The notes under the pieces were generated by a model, which was not told where the DNA came from, did no database searches, and saw only the letters and a program-made list of their open reading frames with translations. Source: Microbacterium halophytorum (lineage in GTDB: Bacteria; Actinomycetota; Actinomycetes; Actinomycetales; Microbacteriaceae). From it: 64,000 nucleotides of DNA. Within the stretch, counting starts at the first letter, position 1. Each line of letters begins with the position of its first letter. The stretch is from assembly GCF_002970975.1 (NCBI RefSeq), contig NZ_KZ672983.1:1-64000 (forward strand), given 5' to 3'. Position numbers and translations under genes: made by a program. Shown in pieces: positions 41,977 through 50,877 of this stretch.

Positions 41977-42476
41977 ACACGCGGATGATCGTGGGAGCCG
42001 TCGCGTTGCTCACGGCCGTTGCGACCGTCGCGTCGACTGCCCCGACCGACGCGTCGTGGGTCGACTCCGAGAGGGCGACGTCCTCCGTCACGGCCGGCAC
42101 GGTCGCTGCGCCCGCAACGAGCTGCGAAGGGCGCAACGGCGCCCCCAACCGGCTCTGGCTCAGCCCTGGCACGGGCGGCGTGGACATCGCGGAGTTCGTC
42201 ATCACGCTCAGCACGGACGACGCTGTGTCGGCCTGGGACTCCGGGGCGACCCCAGAGGGCTTTCCGCTCCTCTCGAGCGGCGACCCCGTCGTGGTTCCCG
42301 CCGACACGCGGGCGGTCGCGTGGGGTATCACGGGTGGTTGGAGCATGGGCTACGCCGGCGAGGTGAGCGTCGCCGCTGTCGCCCCCGGCGGCTGGGTCTC
42401 CGACACGGTGACCTATGACTGGACGATCGAGTTCGACTGGATCGGACTCGGCTACGGCACCTGCACGGCACCGTAG
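41973..42476 (+). CDS. Exported SipW-dependent protein
   Basis: A 167-residue secreted protein with a SipW-type signal peptide: short basic start, hydrophobic core (MIVGAVALLTAVATVASTAP), then DASWVDSERATSSVTAGTV, the W-D/T-S-E pattern of TasA-like and camelysin-like substrates. The mature part is a probable beta-sandwich with two cysteines (ATSCEG and GTCTAP) that may close a disulfide, and several Trp. It may form a surface layer or fibre subunit; no other subunit is encoded nearby. Coupled to sipW by ATGA. Confidence 0.82.
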   Translation: MNTRMIVGAVALLTAVATVASTAPTDASWVDSERATSSVTAGTVAAPATSCEGRNGAPNRLWLSPGTGGVDIAEFVITLSTDDAVSAWDSGATPEGFPLLSSGDPVVVPADTRAVAWGITGGWSMGYAGEVSVAAVAPGGWVSDTVTYDWTIEFDWIGLGYGTCTAP

Positions 42477-42519
42477 GCTGCTCTTCCCCCGCACGGACCC
42501 ACCTGTGAGGATGAGAGCC

Positions 42520-43479
42520 GTGAGTGCGAACCAGAACACCAAGGTCACCGTCGTCGGGGCGGGTGCGGTGGGCGCCGCGACCGCGTACGCCATGCTCATC
42601 CGGGGCACGTCCCGCGAGATCGTCCTCTACGACGTCGACGAGGCGCGGGCGCGTGCCGAGGGCCTCGATCTCTCGCACGGCGCGATGTTCGCGGGCGCTG
42701 GCACCGTCATGGGCACGGGCGACATCGAGCGCACCGCCGGCTCGCACGTCGTCGTCGTCACGGCGGGCGCCGCGCAGAAGCCCGGACAGACGCGGCTCGA
42801 GCTGATCGGCACCAACGCCCGGATCATGCGCACGCTCGTGCCCGACCTCGTCCGCGTCTCGCCCGACGCCATCGTCATCATGGTGACGAATCCGTGCGAC
42901 GTGCTGACGGCGCTCGCCGTCGAGCAGACGGGCGCAGACCCCGCGCGCCTGTTCGCGTCGGGCTGCGTGCTCGACAGCTCGCGCCTGCGCTGGGCGCTCG
43001 CGGAGCGCGCCGGCGTCAGCTCCCGCTCGGTGCACGCGGAGGTCATCGGCGAGCACGGCGACACCGGCTTCCCGGTCTGGTCGACCGCGACGATCGGCCC
43101 CGTGCCCGTCGAGGAATGGCGCGGGGCCGACGGCCAGAGCTTCACACGGGATGACCTCGCAGGCATCGCGGAGGAGGTCCGCACGGCCGCCTACGCGATC
43201 ATCGAGGGCAAGGGTGCGACGAACTATGCGATCGGCATGTCGTCGGCGCGCATCGCCGAGGCGGTGCTGCGCGACGAGAACGCGGTCCTCCCCGTATCGA
43301 CGGTGCTCGGTGGCGAGCACGGCATCGACGGCGTCGCGCTCTCCGTTCCCTCGCTCGTGAACGCGTCCGGAGCCGTGCCGCTGCGCGGTTTCCGCCTCTC
43401 CGGCGACGAGCAGACCCGCCTCGGTGCTTCCGCGCGTGCCCTCGCGGAGAGCGCGAACGCGGTGCGCGGCACGGCCTGA
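42520..43479 (+). CDS. ldh: L-lactate dehydrogenase
   Basis: A 319-residue NAD-dependent LDH/MDH-family enzyme. NAD motif VGAGAVGAATAYAM; the substrate loop GAAQKPGQTRLEL has Gln before the Arg, which marks lactate dehydrogenase rather than malate dehydrogenase; catalytic His in IGEHGDTGFPVWS. The GTG start is chosen because a GAGG site lies 9 nt before it; an ATG 9 nt upstream touches that site. Monocistronic. Confidence 0.92.
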   Translation: MSANQNTKVTVVGAGAVGAATAYAMLIRGTSREIVLYDVDEARARAEGLDLSHGAMFAGAGTVMGTGDIERTAGSHVVVVTAGAAQKPGQTRLELIGTNARIMRTLVPDLVRVSPDAIVIMVTNPCDVLTALAVEQTGADPARLFASGCVLDSSRLRWALAERAGVSSRSVHAEVIGEHGDTGFPVWSTATIGPVPVEEWRGADGQSFTRDDLAGIAEEVRTAAYAIIEGKGATNYAIGMSSARIAEAVLRDENAVLPVSTVLGGEHGIDGVALSVPSLVNASGAVPLRGFRLSGDEQTRLGASARALAESANAVRGTA

Positions 43480-43515
43480 GCCCCGCACGAGGGCGCGCCG
43501 CCGTGGCCGCGCGGC

Positions 43516-44037
43516 CTACTCTGTGAGCTCGGCGAAGAGCTCCTCCATCGAGCCGCCGCCCGTGATCTGGATCTCGGGACCGCTGATCGGCTCCATCACG
43601 GCGGGCCGCGACACGACCTCGCCGTCGACGACGATCGCCATCTGATTCTGCGGAGGCTGATTCTCGGCGATCGAGGCCGTGAGGTCTTCGACCATTCCGC
43701 TCGCGGCCTCGCCGAGCTCCAGCACGATCGCCTCCTGTGCCGGGTCCGATTCGCCCAGCGGTACCAGACGCACGGTCACATCGACGATATTGATCCGCTC
43801 GTCGCTGCTGAGGACGGTGCATTCGGCCGCGCCGTCCTCGCCCGGCCACGACGTGTCGATCGCGTTGTCTTCCCCTGACGGGCATTCACCGGCGATGATC
43901 TCGGTCACGGCCGCCAGCGTGACGGGCGTTGCGAGAGCCGCCTCGTCATCCGGGGCGCCGCCCGGGAGCAGGGAGCATCCGGCGGTGCCGGCGGCGAGCG
44001 CGACGAGGAGGCCTGCGGACAGTGCGCGGTGCTTCAC
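43516..44037 (-). CDS. Lipoprotein with SecD P1-like domain
   Basis: A 173-residue lipoprotein: lipobox TAGC with Cys21. The C-terminal part (NQMAIVVDGEVVSRPAVMEP then IQITGGGSMEELFAEL) closely resembles the P1-head motif of SecD (xxAIVLDGxVxSxPxI...ITG.F). The rest, with two Cys, matches no family I recognise. It may be a decoupled SecD-like substrate-binding domain on the outer membrane face. GTG start with TAGCGT 6 nt before it: leaderless. Confidence 0.75.
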   Translation of the reverse strand: MKHRALSAGLLVALAAGTAGCSLLPGGAPDDEAALATPVTLAAVTEIIAGECPSGEDNAIDTSWPGEDGAAECTVLSSDERINIVDVTVRLVPLGESDPAQEAIVLELGEAASGMVEDLTASIAENQPPQNQMAIVVDGEVVSRPAVMEPISGPEIQITGGGSMEELFAELTE

Positions 44038-44140
44038 AGCACCACGCTATCGAGCGCGCCGGCGCCGTGCCAGGCGCCGGGCGCCGGGCGGTGGCGCGCG
44101 GCGAGACCCGCCGTGCCGCATCGCCGCGGCCGCACCCCGC

Positions 44141-45028
44141 TCACCCCGCGTCGAACGCCGCGCGCAGGGCTTCGCGCACGGCGACGATCACGGGGGCGTC
44201 GACGGCCGCTTCGCGGGCCGCCGTGAAGATCTCCCGCACGGGCGCACCCGGCAGGGCGATCGCGCGCATCGGCGCGTCCTCGCCCGCGCGCAGCTGGTCG
44301 GGGAGCAGGCCGACGGCGTGGCCCGACGAGATCAGCCGGGCCTGCGCCACGAGGTCCTCCGTCGTGAACCGGATGTCCGGCTCGAAGCCCGCCTCCCTGC
44401 ACCGCTCGACCGTCCACGCGCGCACGGCCGTCCCCGCGGGTTCCATCACCCACGGCTGGTCGCGCGCGTCCGCCAGCGAGCGCACGGGCGAGCCGGGCGC
44501 GACGGCGAGCCGGATGGGGTCGGAGCCCAGCACCACGCGGTCGAGGCCGGGGCGCAGCTCGCGCGTGAAGCCGGGGTACTGCTCGGCGATCGCGAGGTCG
44601 AAGCCGCGCGCCTCGACCTCGAAGAGCCCCTCCTCCGGCGGCAGCACGACGACGTCGACCCGGATGCCGGGGTGCGCCTCGGCGAGCGCGTCGAGCGTGC
44701 GCGCGAGCATCGCGTGCGCGACCGTCGGCAGCACGGCGACGCGGGCCCGCCCGACGACGGCGCCCGCGTCGAGCCGCGCCCGCGCCCGTTCCTCCAGTGC
44801 CAGCACCGCCGCGGCGTGCTCCGCGACGATCACGCCGGCCGCCGTCAGCCGCACGCGCCGCCCCTCGGCCTCCAGAAGCGCGGCCCCGACCTCCCGCTCG
44901 AGCTGCCCGAGCTGCTGCGAAACGGTCGACGGCGCGTAGCTGAGGGCGGTCGCGACGGCCGTGATCGTTCCCCGCAGCTGCAGCTCCCGCAGCAACTGCA
45001 GGCGGTGGGTGCTCCATCCGGTCGCCAT
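44141..45028 (-). CDS. LysR-family regulator of putA
   Basis: A 295-residue LysR protein. N-terminal HTH: GTITAVATALSYAPSTVSQQ with LGQLEREVG; C-terminal periplasmic-binding-like effector domain. It is divergent from putA with 154 nt between, and two TACCGAAWGGT motifs lie there, so it most likely activates putA in response to proline (inference from context; proline-responsive regulators in other bacteria can be LysR or AsnC type). Confidence 0.88.
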   Translation of the reverse strand: MATGWSTHRLQLLRELQLRGTITAVATALSYAPSTVSQQLGQLEREVGAALLEAEGRRVRLTAAGVIVAEHAAAVLALEERARARLDAGAVVGRARVAVLPTVAHAMLARTLDALAEAHPGIRVDVVVLPPEEGLFEVEARGFDLAIAEQYPGFTRELRPGLDRVVLGSDPIRLAVAPGSPVRSLADARDQPWVMEPAGTAVRAWTVERCREAGFEPDIRFTTEDLVAQARLISSGHAVGLLPDQLRAGEDAPMRAIALPGAPVREIFTAAREAAVDAPVIVAVREALRAAFDAG

Positions 45029-45038
45029 TGTTCGAGAC

Positions 45039-45082
45039 TACCGAAAGGTATACGTCGAAACTACTCGCTTTACCGAATGGTC
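45039..45082. promoter_or_regulatory. Paired LysR binding sites in putA promoter
   Basis: TACCGAAAGGTA (45039-45050) and TACCGAATGGTC (45071-45082), start to start 32 bp. Both are partly palindromic with the same half-sites, as expected for a tetrameric LysR regulator. Confidence 0.65.
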
Positions 45083-45182
45083 TCGCGCGCGCACGATAGA
45101 TGATGCGTCGACGAACGCCGCATTTCCGCGCCCTCAGCCCGAATCGGGCCCCGAGGCGCACGAACACGAAGGGGTGCATCCC

Positions 45183-48100
45183 ATGACTGCACAGGCTCCC
45201 GCCCAGACCCCGGGCACGGGCCCGGCCGCACCGCACGGCATCGACCGCGACCTCGCCGATCGCGCGATCGCGCAGGTGCGCGCGTGGCTCGTCGAGGCCA
45301 GGGGCGAGAAGCCGGATGCCGCCGGCCGCAACCTCGCCGGCATGCTGAGCGACCCCAGGGGCCTCGACTTCGCTGTCGGTTTCGTCGACGGCGTCGTGCA
45401 TCCGGAGGACGTTCACGTCGCCGCCCGCAACTTCGCGCTCGTCTCGCGCGAGGCGCCCGGCTTCCTCCCCGCACCGCTGCGGGCCCTCATCCGGCTCGGC
45501 GGCTCGATGGCGACGACATTCCCGCACATCGTCGTGCCGATCGCGCGCCGGGTGCTGCGCGGCATGGTGCGCCACCTGATCGTCGACGCGAGCGACGCGA
45601 AGCTCGGCTCCGCGCTCGCGAAGATCGGCGGCGACGGCACGCGGCTGAACGTCAACCTGCTCGGCGAGGCGATCCTCGGCGAGCGGGAGGCCGCCAAGCG
45701 CGTGGCCGGCACCATCCGGCTCATCGAGCGCGACGACGTCGACTACGTATCGATCAAGGTGTCATCGACCGTCGCCCCGCACAGCCTGTGGGCGCACGAG
45801 GAGGCCGTCGCCGACGCGGTCGAGGCGCTCGCGCCCGTGTACCGCGCGGCGCTCGAGCACGACACCTTCCTCAACCTCGACATGGAGGAGTACAAGGATC
45901 TCGACCTCACGATCGACGTCTTCCAGCGCGTGCTCGACCGCGAGGAGTTCCGCGACGTCCGCGCCGGCATCGTGCTGCAGGCGTACCTGCCCGACTGCCT
46001 CGAGGCGATGATCCGGATCCAGGAGTGGGCGGCCGAGCGCGTCGCGAACGGCGGTCAGCCGGTCAAGGTGCGCGTCGTCAAGGGCGCCAACCTGCCGATG
46101 GAGGAGGTCGACGCCGAAACGCACGGCTGGCCGATGGCGACGTGGCCGTCGAAGCAGCACACCGACGCCGGCTACAAGCAGGTGCTCGACTACGCGCTCA
46201 CGCCCGAGCGCGTGCGCAACGTGAACATCGGCGTCGCGGGCCACAACCTCTTCGACGTGGCGCTCGCGAAGCTCCTCGCCGAGCAGCGGGGCATCCCGCT
46301 CGGCGTCGGAAGTGACATCGAGTTCGAGATGCTGCTCGGCATGGCCACCCAGCAGGCCGCCGTCGTGCGCCGCGACGTGGGCGAGCTCCTCCTGTACACG
46401 CCCGTCGTGCACCCCGGCGAGTTCGACGTCGCGATCGCGTACCTCATCCGGCGCCTCGAGGAGGGCGCGAGCAGCGAGAACTTCATGTCGGCCGTGTTCG
46501 AGCTCGACGCCAGCGAGGAGCTGTTCGAGCGCGAGAAGGAGCGCTTCCTCACCTCGATCGAGATGATGCCGAGCGCTGTCCCCGCGCCGAACCGTGTGAT
46601 GGACCGCGCGAAGCCGGCGCCCGCCGGCCCGCGCGGCGAGTTCCACGGGGCACCCGACACCGACCCCGCCGTCGGTGCGAACCGCGACTGGGCCGCCGGT
46701 ATCCGGTCGCGGATGCAGGGCTCGCGGCTCGGCATCGCGGCGCTCGAGGAGGCCGCCGTACACACGCCGGAGGAGCTCGACGCTGTCGTCGCAGGGGCGC
46801 TCTCGGCCGCCGAGGCATGGCGCGCCCTGCCGCTCGCGGAGCGCGTCGAGACGCTGCACCGCGCGGGCGACGAGCTCGAGCGCAGCCGCGCCGACCTGCT
46901 CGAGGTGATGGGTGCCGAGTGCGGGAAGGTCATCGAGCAGGGCGACCCCGAGGTGAGCGAGGCGATCGACTTCGCGCACTTCTACGCCCGCAGCGCCGAG
47001 CTGCTCGCCGAGGTCGACGGCGCCGAGTACGTGCCGTCGCAGGTGACCGCCGTCATCCCGCCGTGGAACTTCCCCGCCGCGATCCCCGCCGGTGGCGCAC
47101 TGGCGGCCCTCGCGGCCGGTTCCTCCGTCGTCTTCAAGCCGGCGAGCCAGTCGGCCCGGACTGGCGCCGTCGTCGCCGAGGCCCTCTGGCGCGCGGGGGT
47201 TCCCCGCGAGCTGCTGCGGCTCGTCAGCCTCGACGACCGCGCGCTCGGCGCGAAGCTGATCGCGCATCCGGATGTCGACCAGGCCATCCTGACGGGCGCC
47301 TACGAGACCGCGGAGCTGTTCCGCTCGTTCCGACCCGACCTGCCGCTGCTGGCCGAGACCAGCGGCAAGAACGCGATCATCGTCACGCCGAGCGCCGACT
47401 TCGACCTCGCCGCGAAGGACGTCGCGTACTCGGCGTTCGGCCACGCAGGGCAGAAGTGCTCGGCGGCGTCGCTGATCGTGCTCGTCGGCTCGGTCGCGCG
47501 CAGCGACCGCTTCCGCCGGCAGCTCCTCGACGCGATCGGCGGCTACGAGGTCGGCATGCCCTGGAACGAGGGCTCCCGGATCGGGCCGGTGATCGCGCCC
47601 GCCGAGGGCAAGCTGCTGCGCGGTCTCACGCAACTCGAGCCCGGCCAGCGATGGCTGCTCGAACCGCGCCGCCTCGACGACTCGGGCGCGCTGTGGTCGC
47701 CGGGCCTGCGCGAGGGCGTGAAGCCCGGCAGCGAGTTCCACATGACGGAGTACTTCGGGCCCGTCGCCGGCATCATCGAGGCGGACACGCTCGAGGAGGC
47801 CGTCCGGATCGTGAACGCCGTCGACTACGGCCTGACGAGCGGCCTCCACTCGCTCGACGAGGCCGAGATCCAGCAGTGGCTCGGGTCGATCCAGGCGGGC
47901 AACGCCTACGTCAATCGCGTGATCACGGGCGCGATCGTGCAGCGCCAGCCGTTCGGCGGCTGGAAGAAGTCGGCAGTCGGCGCCGGCACCAAGGCGGGCG
48001 GCCCGAGCTACCTGTTCGGCCTCGGCACGTGGCGCGACGCGCCCGTGTCCGGCAGCTCGAGCGCCGGGCTCGGTCCGGAGGACCAGGGCGGCCCCAACGC

Positions 48101-48728
48101 CGCGAGCGGCGGGAGCGCGGCGGGCGACGACATCGCGCGCAGGGCGCTCGACGCCGTCCCCGGCGACGACCGGGATTGGCTCGCGGGTGCGCTCGCGACC
48201 GACCGGGTCGCGTGGCGCGGCGAGTTCGGCCTCGCCCGCGACATGCAGGCGCTCGAGCTCGAGCAGAACGTGCTCCGCTACGTGCCGACCGCCGTCACGG
48301 TTCGGTACGAGGGTGACGGGCTCGCGCAGCTCATCCGGGTCGTCGCCGCGGCGGCCCGCACGGGGGCGCCGATCGACGTGTCGGCCCCGCAGGCCCTGCC
48401 GCGCGAGGTCGCGTCGTTCATCGTGTCGACGGGTGCGGAGGTGCGCGTCGAGGGCGCCGCGGCCTGGGCGCAGCGCGCCGCATCGTTCGCTCAGACCGGC
48501 GCGCGCATCCGGCTCGTGGGCGGCGACGCCGCGGTGATCATCGAGGCGACCGGAGGCTCCCCCAACGTCGCGATCTACGACGGCGACGTGACCTCGGCCG
48601 GCCGCGTCGAGATGCTCCCGTTCCTGCGAGAGCAGGCCGTCTCGATCACGGCGCACCGCTTCGGCACCCCGCGCCGCTACGACGTCCCGGTCGTCGCGGG
48701 CGGCGCCAGCGACCTCGTCGCACGCTGA
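45183..48728 (+). CDS. putA: Bifunctional proline dehydrogenase / glutamate-semialdehyde dehydrogenase
   Basis: A 1181-residue PutA: proline to glutamate in two steps. The PRODH barrel covers about 60-460 (FAD/substrate segments LDMEEYKDLDLT, QAYLPD, RVVKGAN, GVAGHNLFD); the ALDH domain about 510-960 with PPWNFPAAIPAGGAL, Glu near 725 in ETSGKN and catalytic Cys near 756 in GQKCSAAS. A C-terminal region of about 200 residues (from 980) is only loosely conserved and has no evident HTH, so this PutA does not repress itself; the divergent LysR fills that role. No N-terminal ribbon-helix-helix either. Confidence 0.96.
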   Translation: MTAQAPAQTPGTGPAAPHGIDRDLADRAIAQVRAWLVEARGEKPDAAGRNLAGMLSDPRGLDFAVGFVDGVVHPEDVHVAARNFALVSREAPGFLPAPLRALIRLGGSMATTFPHIVVPIARRVLRGMVRHLIVDASDAKLGSALAKIGGDGTRLNVNLLGEAILGEREAAKRVAGTIRLIERDDVDYVSIKVSSTVAPHSLWAHEEAVADAVEALAPVYRAALEHDTFLNLDMEEYKDLDLTIDVFQRVLDREEFRDVRAGIVLQAYLPDCLEAMIRIQEWAAERVANGGQPVKVRVVKGANLPMEEVDAETHGWPMATWPSKQHTDAGYKQVLDYALTPERVRNVNIGVAGHNLFDVALAKLLAEQRGIPLGVGSDIEFEMLLGMATQQAAVVRRDVGELLLYTPVVHPGEFDVAIAYLIRRLEEGASSENFMSAVFELDASEELFEREKERFLTSIEMMPSAVPAPNRVMDRAKPAPAGPRGEFHGAPDTDPAVGANRDWAAGIRSRMQGSRLGIAALEEAAVHTPEELDAVVAGALSAAEAWRALPLAERVETLHRAGDELERSRADLLEVMGAECGKVIEQGDPEVSEAIDFAHFYARSAELLAEVDGAEYVPSQVTAVIPPWNFPAAIPAGGALAALAAGSSVVFKPASQSARTGAVVAEALWRAGVPRELLRLVSLDDRALGAKLIAHPDVDQAILTGAYETAELFRSFRPDLPLLAETSGKNAIIVTPSADFDLAAKDVAYSAFGHAGQKCSAASLIVLVGSVARSDRFRRQLLDAIGGYEVGMPWNEGSRIGPVIAPAEGKLLRGLTQLEPGQRWLLEPRRLDDSGALWSPGLREGVKPGSEFHMTEYFGPVAGIIEADTLEEAVRIVNAVDYGLTSGLHSLDEAEIQQWLGSIQAGNAYVNRVITGAIVQRQPFGGWKKSAVGAGTKAGGPSYLFGLGTWRDAPVSGSSSAGLGPEDQGGPNAASGGSAAGDDIARRALDAVPGDDRDWLAGALATDRVAWRGEFGLARDMQALELEQNVLRYVPTAVTVRYEGDGLAQLIRVVAAAARTGAPIDVSAPQALPREVASFIVSTGAEVRVEGAAAWAQRAASFAQTGARIRLVGGDAAVIIEATGGSPNVAIYDGDVTSAGRVEMLPFLREQAVSITAHRFGTPRRYDVPVVAGGASDLVAR

Positions 48729-48742
48729 CGCGCGGCCGATCC

Positions 48743-48779
48743 GGCGCGGTGCCGGCCCCACGCGGGCCGTCACCGCGCC
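48743..48779 (+). terminator. Hairpin after putA
   Basis: GGCGCGGTG pairs with CACCGCGCC, with an inner GGCCC/GGGCC stem, 14 nt after the stop. Confidence 0.6.
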
Positions 48780-48833
48780 GCGTGCCTCGGCACCCCGCTC
48801 CCGCCGCGACTCCGCGCCAGACCACACACTCGC

Positions 48834-48894
48834 CGCCGTCGCAGAAAACGCGCCTCACCAGCGAAATCACCCGCATCATTTGCGACCGCGGCGG
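48834..48894. repeat. Dispersed 60-bp intergenic element, inverted copy
   Basis: CGCCGTCGCAGAAAACGCGC at the left and ATTTGCGACCGCGGCGG at the right. A diverged member of the family at 32346, keeping the terminal TGCGACCGCGG. Confidence 0.55.
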
Positions 48895-48976
48895 TTTCTC
48901 GGCCGCGAGCGACCAGGCTCGTTCATCCGGAGTCAGGCCTGTCGGCGCGGGGGCGTCCTCCCGTATCGTCGGCACC

Positions 48977-50686
48977 GTGAGCACCACCGCGACGACGCCG
49001 ACGAGCCCCCTCTTCCTGCCCGAGGACGACCTCGTACTGACGGCCCTCCGGGGCCACTGCGCGACCACGCCGGGGCTCGAGCTGCACGAGGAGCCGCTCT
49101 TCGTCACGGCCGCCGACCCCGCCTCGGGGCGCCGCGTCGCGCTCGTCTCGGGCGGCGGGGCGGGGCACGAGCCGCTGCACGTCGGCTTCGTCGGTCGGGG
49201 CGGGCTCGACGCGGCCGTGCCGGGACGCGTGTTCGCGAGCCCGCACAACCGCCAGGTGTTCGAGGCGAGCCGCGCCGCCGCGAAGCCCGGCGGCGTGCTG
49301 CACATCGTGAAGAACTACACGGGCGACGTCATCAACTTCGCGATCGCCGCCGAGCGCCTGGAGCAGGAGGGCATCCCCGCCCGCCGCGTGATCGTCGACG
49401 ACGACATCGCCACGGACGGCTCCGGCGTCGGGCGCCGCGGCACCGGAGCGACGTTCGTCGTCGAGAAGCTGCTCGGCGCCCTGGCCGACACCGGCGCCGA
49501 CCTCGACGCGCTCGAGGCCCTCGGCAACCGCGCCGCCGCCGAGTCGCGAAGCCTGGCCGCCGCGACGCGGCCGCTGACATCCGTCGCCTCCGGCCTCCCC
49601 GCCTTCGACCTCGCGCCCGGCGAGATGGCGCTCGGCATCGGCATCCACGGTGAGGCGGCACCGGATGTCGTGCCGATCCGGCCCGCGGAGCAGCTCGTCC
49701 CCGACATGGTCGCCCGCATCCTCGCCGCCCTGCCCGACAGGCCCGGCCGGGCCATCGTCGTCGTCAACGGGCTCGGCGCGACCACGCCCCTGGAGCTCGA
49801 TGCCCTCGCAGCGCTCACGGGTGACGCGCTCGAGGCCGCGGGCATCATGATCGACAGCATGGCCGTCGGCACGTTCGTGTCCTCACTCGACATGCACGGC
49901 TTCTCCGTCACGATCACGCGCAGCGACGACGAGCGCCTCGCGCTGTGGCTCACCGAGACGGGGACGTCCGGCTTCCCCGCCCTCACGCCCTATCGGCGCC
50001 CGGCCCGCCCCGACGCCGCCGCGTCAGACCACGCACCGGATGCGGCGAGCGCAGACCCGCTCCTGGCCCGGCTCTCGGCGTCGGTCGACGATGCCTTCGA
50101 CACACTGACGGCCCTCGACCAGCGCGCGGGCGACGGCGACTTCGGCGACAACCTGCGCAACGCGTGCCGCACGGCCGAGCGTCTCGCCGCGGAGCCGGGC
50201 GGATCCGCGGAGCGCGCGGGACTCGCCGCCCTCTCAACCGCGTTCCTCGACCACGTCGGCGGGTCCAGCGGCCCGCTCATCGGGCTGCTCGTCTCGTCGA
50301 TCGACGCGGCCGTCGCCCGCGGGGGCGATCCGGCTGCCACGCTGCTCGCGGGCATCCGGAACGGCGAAGAGCGCATCCGCCGCGTCGGCGGCGCGTTCCC
50401 GGGCGACCGCACGCTCGTCGACCCCCTCCACGCTGCGGCGGAGAGCGGCGCGACGACGGTCGACGCCCTCGTCGCGGCAGCGGCCGACGGCGCGCGGGCG
50501 ACCCGCGACATGTCCGCCCGACGCGGCCGCGCCAGCTACGTGGCGGCCGACCACCTCGATCATCCGGATGCCGGCGCCGTCGGCGTCGTCATCCTGCTCG
50601 CGGCGATCGCCGAGAGCCTCGCCCCGGATGAAGCGGTGCAGCTGCGTGCGACGGCCGCGGAGCTGCTCGCAGACTGCGCGGCCTAA
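48977..50686 (+). CDS. dhaK: ATP-dependent dihydroxyacetone kinase (DhaK-DhaL fusion)
   Basis: A 569-residue kinase with an N-terminal DhaK domain (1-335; substrate-binding His224 in GIHGE, GGGAGHEP near 55) and a C-terminal DhaL domain (about 360-569; nucleotide-site motifs DQRAGDGDFGDNL and GGSSGPL). The fused form uses ATP rather than PTS phosphate, converting dihydroxyacetone (or glyceraldehyde) to the triose phosphate. GTG start; TATCGT ends 7 nt before it and no ribosome-binding site is present: leaderless. No glycerol dehydrogenase gene is adjacent. Confidence 0.93.
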   Translation: MSTTATTPTSPLFLPEDDLVLTALRGHCATTPGLELHEEPLFVTAADPASGRRVALVSGGGAGHEPLHVGFVGRGGLDAAVPGRVFASPHNRQVFEASRAAAKPGGVLHIVKNYTGDVINFAIAAERLEQEGIPARRVIVDDDIATDGSGVGRRGTGATFVVEKLLGALADTGADLDALEALGNRAAAESRSLAAATRPLTSVASGLPAFDLAPGEMALGIGIHGEAAPDVVPIRPAEQLVPDMVARILAALPDRPGRAIVVVNGLGATTPLELDALAALTGDALEAAGIMIDSMAVGTFVSSLDMHGFSVTITRSDDERLALWLTETGTSGFPALTPYRRPARPDAAASDHAPDAASADPLLARLSASVDDAFDTLTALDQRAGDGDFGDNLRNACRTAERLAAEPGGSAERAGLAALSTAFLDHVGGSSGPLIGLLVSSIDAAVARGGDPAATLLAGIRNGEERIRRVGGAFPGDRTLVDPLHAAAESGATTVDALVAAAADGARATRDMSARRGRASYVAADHLDHPDAGAVGVVILLAAIAESLAPDEAVQLRATAAELLADCAA

Positions 50687-50700
50687 CCCCCCGCCCACCG

Positions 50701-50763
50701 CCGCCGTCTCAGAATCCGCGCCCTCCGGGCAATCCGGAGCGCGTCATCTGCGACCTCGGCGAC
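50701..50763. repeat. Dispersed 60-bp intergenic element, inverted copy
   Basis: CGCCGTCTCAGAATCCGCGC left, GCGCGTCATCTGCGACCTCGG right. Reverse complement of the family consensus (GTCGCA...ACGCGCTC...GCGCGGATTCTGA). Confidence 0.7.
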
Positions 50764-50806
50764 TCCTTTCGGAGCAGGCTTGCCTAGGGGCACCCGGCCC
50801 CCACCG

Positions 50807-50867
50807 CCGCCGTATCAGAATCCGCGCTTTCCGTGCGATCCATAGCGCGTCATCCGCGACGGCGGCG
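50807..50867. repeat. Dispersed 60-bp intergenic element, inverted copy
   Basis: CGCCGTATCAGAATCCGCGC left, GCGCGTCATCCGCGACGGCGG right; a tandem relative of the copy at 50701, about 106 bp from it, the same spacing as the pair at 32346/32451. Confidence 0.7.
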
Positions 50868-50877
50868 GGGTGTGGGG

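Noticed and set aside
45183..48728. Self-regulating PutA with DNA-binding domain
   Set aside because: No ribbon-helix-helix motif is present at the N terminus.
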